Shown here: piece by piece, positions 4,635-5,365 of the stretch | Numbering within the stretch: the stretch's first letter is position 1 | How the letters are laid out: each line of letters begins with the position of its first letter | Assembly (NCBI GenBank): GCA_944380695.1 | Contig: CALWII010000001.1 | Location: forward strand, 1 to 5,365 | Reading direction: 5' to 3' | Source of the DNA: an uncultured Clostridia bacterium | GTDB taxonomy: Bacteria; Bacillota; Clostridia; Christensenellales; UBA1242 | Length of the DNA stretch: 5,365 bases | Position numbers and translations under genes: made by a program | The notes under the pieces: generated by a model | Seen by the model: the letters and a program-made list of their open reading frames with translations, nothing else | What the model was told of the DNA's origin: nothing | The model's database searches: none

Positions 4635-5129
4635 ATGAATAATTTTAAAAGACCATATATGTTGACAGGTTTAATAATAAGCTTATTAACTTATATCGGA
4701 AATCTTGTTGTAAGCGGTATGGGAATGGTGGTAACCGCAGGTTTATTAGGAGGTTTTAGTGAAGACCCCGTGTTTATGTTCACCTATATTTTGACAATGG
4801 GAATTTTCGTAATAATCGCAATTTTCTCACTATTAGGCATTATTTTTTCCGGCATTGGTATTGCAAGAAACGCATTAACTCCACAAGAATTGCAAAATAA
4901 AAAAGGATTAATAGTAACCGTTGTGGTTTTCAACTTTTTAGTTTCTATTTTGATTTTCATAAGCTTGGCATCATCATTTGACATTGTAAGTTTATTGTTC
5001 GCAATTCTTGCACTAATTGGAGCAATATTTATAATAGTAGACCTTGTTAGAAATAAAAAACAAGTTGAAAAAGAAAAACAAGCTGAACAAATTGCAAACA
5101 TAGATAACAACCAATCTTCAGCAAATTAA
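4635..5129 (+). CDS. Four-helix membrane protein, unknown function
   Basis: This 164-residue integral membrane protein has four hydrophobic segments, about residues 9-39, 46-75, 91-113 and 115-138. A polar loop (about 76-90, RNALTPQELQNKKG) follows the second segment, and a charged, probably cytoplasmic tail rich in K, E and Q (139-164) ends the protein. The frame stays open upstream to a TTG at 4599, but GGAGG (4625-4629) stands 5 bases before the ATG at 4635, and the promoter overlaps the longer reading, so 4635 is the start. The layout resembles DUF4064-like small membrane proteins, but this is a resemblance of plan and not a firm family call. It is a single-gene unit with its own promoter and terminator. 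Confidence 0.85.
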   Translation: MNNFKRPYMLTGLIISLLTYIGNLVVSGMGMVVTAGLLGGFSEDPVFMFTYILTMGIFVIIAIFSLLGIIFSGIGIARNALTPQELQNKKGLIVTVVVFNFLVSILIFISLASSFDIVSLLFAILALIGAIFIIVDLVRNKKQVEKEKQAEQIANIDNNQSSAN

Positions 5130-5131
5130 AC

Positions 5132-5162
5132 AAAAAAGCTTCTGCTAAAAGAAGCTTTTTTT
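5132..5162 (+). terminator. Strong intrinsic terminator after the four-helix protein gene
   Basis: AAAAAAGCTTCT and AGAAGCTTTTTT form a perfect 12-base stem around a GCTAAA loop, ending in a T-run. It begins 2 bases after the stop codon. Confidence 0.92.
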
Positions 5163-5186
5163 AATAGAAATTTGCAAACCAAATGT

Positions 5187-5216
5187 TTGACAGAAAATAA
5201 TATTTTGTGATATTCT
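5187..5216 (+). promoter_or_regulatory. Promoter of the partial gene at the right edge
   Basis: TTGACA (5187-5192) stands 18 bases before TATTCT (5211-5216), which is preceded by TGA, making an extended -10 (TGATATTCT). The start would be near 5223, so the mRNA would have a leader of only about 10 bases containing the ribosome binding site. Confidence 0.65.
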
Positions 5217-5232
5217 GCAAAGAGAGGATAAA

Positions 5233-5365
5233 ATGAAAATTTTAAATAAAACAGACAGTTTGACGCAAATAAAAAAATTGGGACTAAACACCGTGCCTGA
5301 AACAGTAATAGCTCCTAATAATACAGACAAATTGCAAGAATTCATCAAAAAATATCCTGCAAAGC
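5233..5365 (+). CDS. N-terminal fragment of an unrecognised protein, cut by the window edge
   Basis: Forty-four codons are visible, beginning MKILNKTDSLTQIKKLGL and running to ...FIKKYPAK. AGAGG (5223-5227) stands 5 bases before the ATG, and a strong promoter lies just upstream, so this is a real gene start. The fragment is soluble in character (alternating charged and hydrophobic residues) with no signal peptide or membrane helix. The KKLGLNTVPETVI segment followed by a short helix is faintly like the first strand-helix of ATP-grasp or PEP-synthase-like enzymes, but this is only an impression; no family can be assigned. A reverse-strand ORF covers the same bases but has no ribosome binding site. 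Confidence 0.8.
   Translation, partial: MKILNKTDSLTQIKKLGLNTVPETVIAPNNTDKLQEFIKKYPAK

Noticed and set aside
5145..5348. Minus-strand ORF of 67 codons at the right edge
   Set aside because: It overlaps a plus-strand gene start with a good promoter and ribosome binding site, begins without its own site, and runs into the terminator at 5132-5162.

Overview
The window looks like part of a low-GC bacterial chromosome, most likely an anaerobic Clostridia-type Firmicute (inference). The DNA is very AT-rich. Most genes have strong GGAGG-type ribosome binding sites, the promoters are TTGACA/TATAAT-like, there are hairpin/T-tract terminators, both tRNA genes encode their own CCA, and there is a GXT-type bacterial collagen. 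I cannot name a species.

Layout: the left two thirds is transcribed on the minus strand. Read in that direction from position 3167, it holds a DUF378-type small membrane protein with its own terminator; a two-gene unit (74-residue membrane protein, then a ComF-family phosphoribosyltransferase-like protein); tRNA-Glu(TTC) with its own promoter and terminator; a 307-residue collagen-like protein made of two tandem 123-residue units; a 380-base stretch without a recognised gene but with a very good orphan promoter; and tRNA-Thr(GGT). The right third is on the plus strand: a zinc-dependent medium-chain dehydrogenase, a four-helix membrane protein with a strong terminator, and the first 44 codons of an unrecognised gene that runs off the window.

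The genes do not form one obvious pathway; this is mostly a series of short independent units. The collagen-like gene is the most unusual locus. It is visibly richer in G+C than its surroundings, its start codon has no Shine-Dalgarno but overlaps (ATGA) the stop of a possible 23-codon leader ORF, and inverted repeats lie at the predicted transcription start and directly upstream of the start codon. A long hairpin contains the stop codon. Its two internal repeats are a mosaic of near-identical and synonymously diverged DNA. Three ORF starts are better placed downstream of the longest possible one (DUF378 protein at 3118, four-helix protein at 4635, and the leader ORF at 1480).
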